5,183 bases of DNA from JAGOBX01 sp017999075 [NCBI: Candidatus Babelota bacterium]. GTDB lineage: Bacteria > JAGOBX01. Both the position numbers and the translations under genes were made by a program. Where the stretch lies: contig JAGOBX010000290.1 of NCBI GenBank assembly GCA_017999075.1, positions 1-5,183 of the forward strand. Reading direction: 5' to 3'. The notes under the pieces are model-generated. The model was not told the DNA's origin, did no database searches, and worked only from the letters and a program-made list of their open reading frames with translations. This document shows positions 5,054 through 5,183 of this stretch, one piece after another (within the stretch, counting starts at the first letter, position 1; every line of letters starts with the position of its first letter).

Positions 5054-5104
5054 GCAGCGCAGATGTTTGTAAAAATAATTTACATAATACTGCGCTGCTT
5101 TATT
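5054..5104 (+). terminator. Probable intrinsic terminator of the two-gene operon
   Basis: A perfect 9-bp GC-rich stem, GCAGCGCAG (5054-5062) with CTGCGCTGC (5090-5098), encloses a second 6-bp stem TGTAAA/TTTACA (5068-5073, 5079-5084) with a 5-nt loop. The T-run after it is short (TTTATT), so termination may be partial. It lies 39 bases after the stop at 5015 and is the only strong GC stem in this AT-rich part. Confidence 0.6.
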
Positions 5105-5145
5105 AAATAACAAAAATTGAAAATTTCTTGCCAATAAGTTTTATA

Positions 5146-5173
5146 TTTTAATATCTTATAAAAGATATTAAAA
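5146..5173. repeat. Perfect 12-bp AT-rich inverted repeat
   Basis: TTTTAATATCTT (5146-5157) and AAGATATTAAAA (5162-5173) form a perfect inverted repeat around 4 bases. It ends in A/T tracts on both sides, so it could be a bidirectional terminator or an operator for a gene beyond the window. No ORF is visible in 5105-5183. Confidence 0.4.
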
Positions 5174-5183
5174 AATATAACTT

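Noticed and set aside
1-5183. tRNA, rRNA, riboswitch or CRISPR array
   Set aside because: No cloverleaf with TTCRA arm, no rRNA-like conserved blocks, no known riboswitch core and no regularly spaced repeats were seen.

Overview
This is an AT-rich bacterial accessory region with every recognisable gene on the + strand. It contains the 3' part of an IS110-family insertion sequence, a predicted modification-dependent (Mrr-like) restriction endonuclease, several broken or very small genes, and a tight two-gene operon. The host cannot be named. Good Shine-Dalgarno sites (AGGAGG, GGAG, GAGGA) argue for a lineage that uses SD initiation. Two AAC-N16-CGTA promoter-like sites suggest many ECF sigma factors, and a short AT-rich intergenic repeat is of a kind I associate with anaerobic or environmental Gram-negatives. 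This taxonomic guess is weak.

Region 1 (1-1536): an IS110-type DEDD/serine transposase is open at the left edge of the window, so its true start and first catalytic Asp lie outside. It is followed by an unusually structured, more GC-rich non-coding stretch with three compound hairpins (1203-1276, 1377-1414, 1468-1536). In the IS1111 branch of this family the bridge (seeker) RNA lies downstream of the transposase, so the first of these is a reasonable bridge-RNA candidate.

Region 2 (1537-3442): a dispersed-type repeat (1611-1670) is followed by an ECF-like promoter and a gene remnant. Then comes the Mrr-like nuclease (1819-2751), a second copy of the same ECF-like promoter, a fuller but frameshifted copy of the same small gene (2865-3094), and a 53-codon ORF (3143-3304). 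The first copy of the promoter/small-gene unit matches the second at both ends but lacks about 168 bp internally. The nuclease is therefore bracketed by two decayed copies of one unit.

Region 3 (3455-5183): two genes 10 bp apart encode a 255-residue protein of unrecognised family with striking conserved-looking motifs (YPSAGKD, FTDYD, PSGGGKASG) and a 260-residue protein whose motif order (GVSPG, HLNLGTG, VVGFG, NHPS) resembles the uracil-DNA glycosylase superfamily. A nested hairpin after the second gene is a plausible terminator.

Taken together (inference), the window looks like a piece of a defence or mobile island: an IS element, a nuclease that may read modified DNA, and an uncharacterised operon that may act on DNA bases. 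The operon is the best candidate for an undescribed system.
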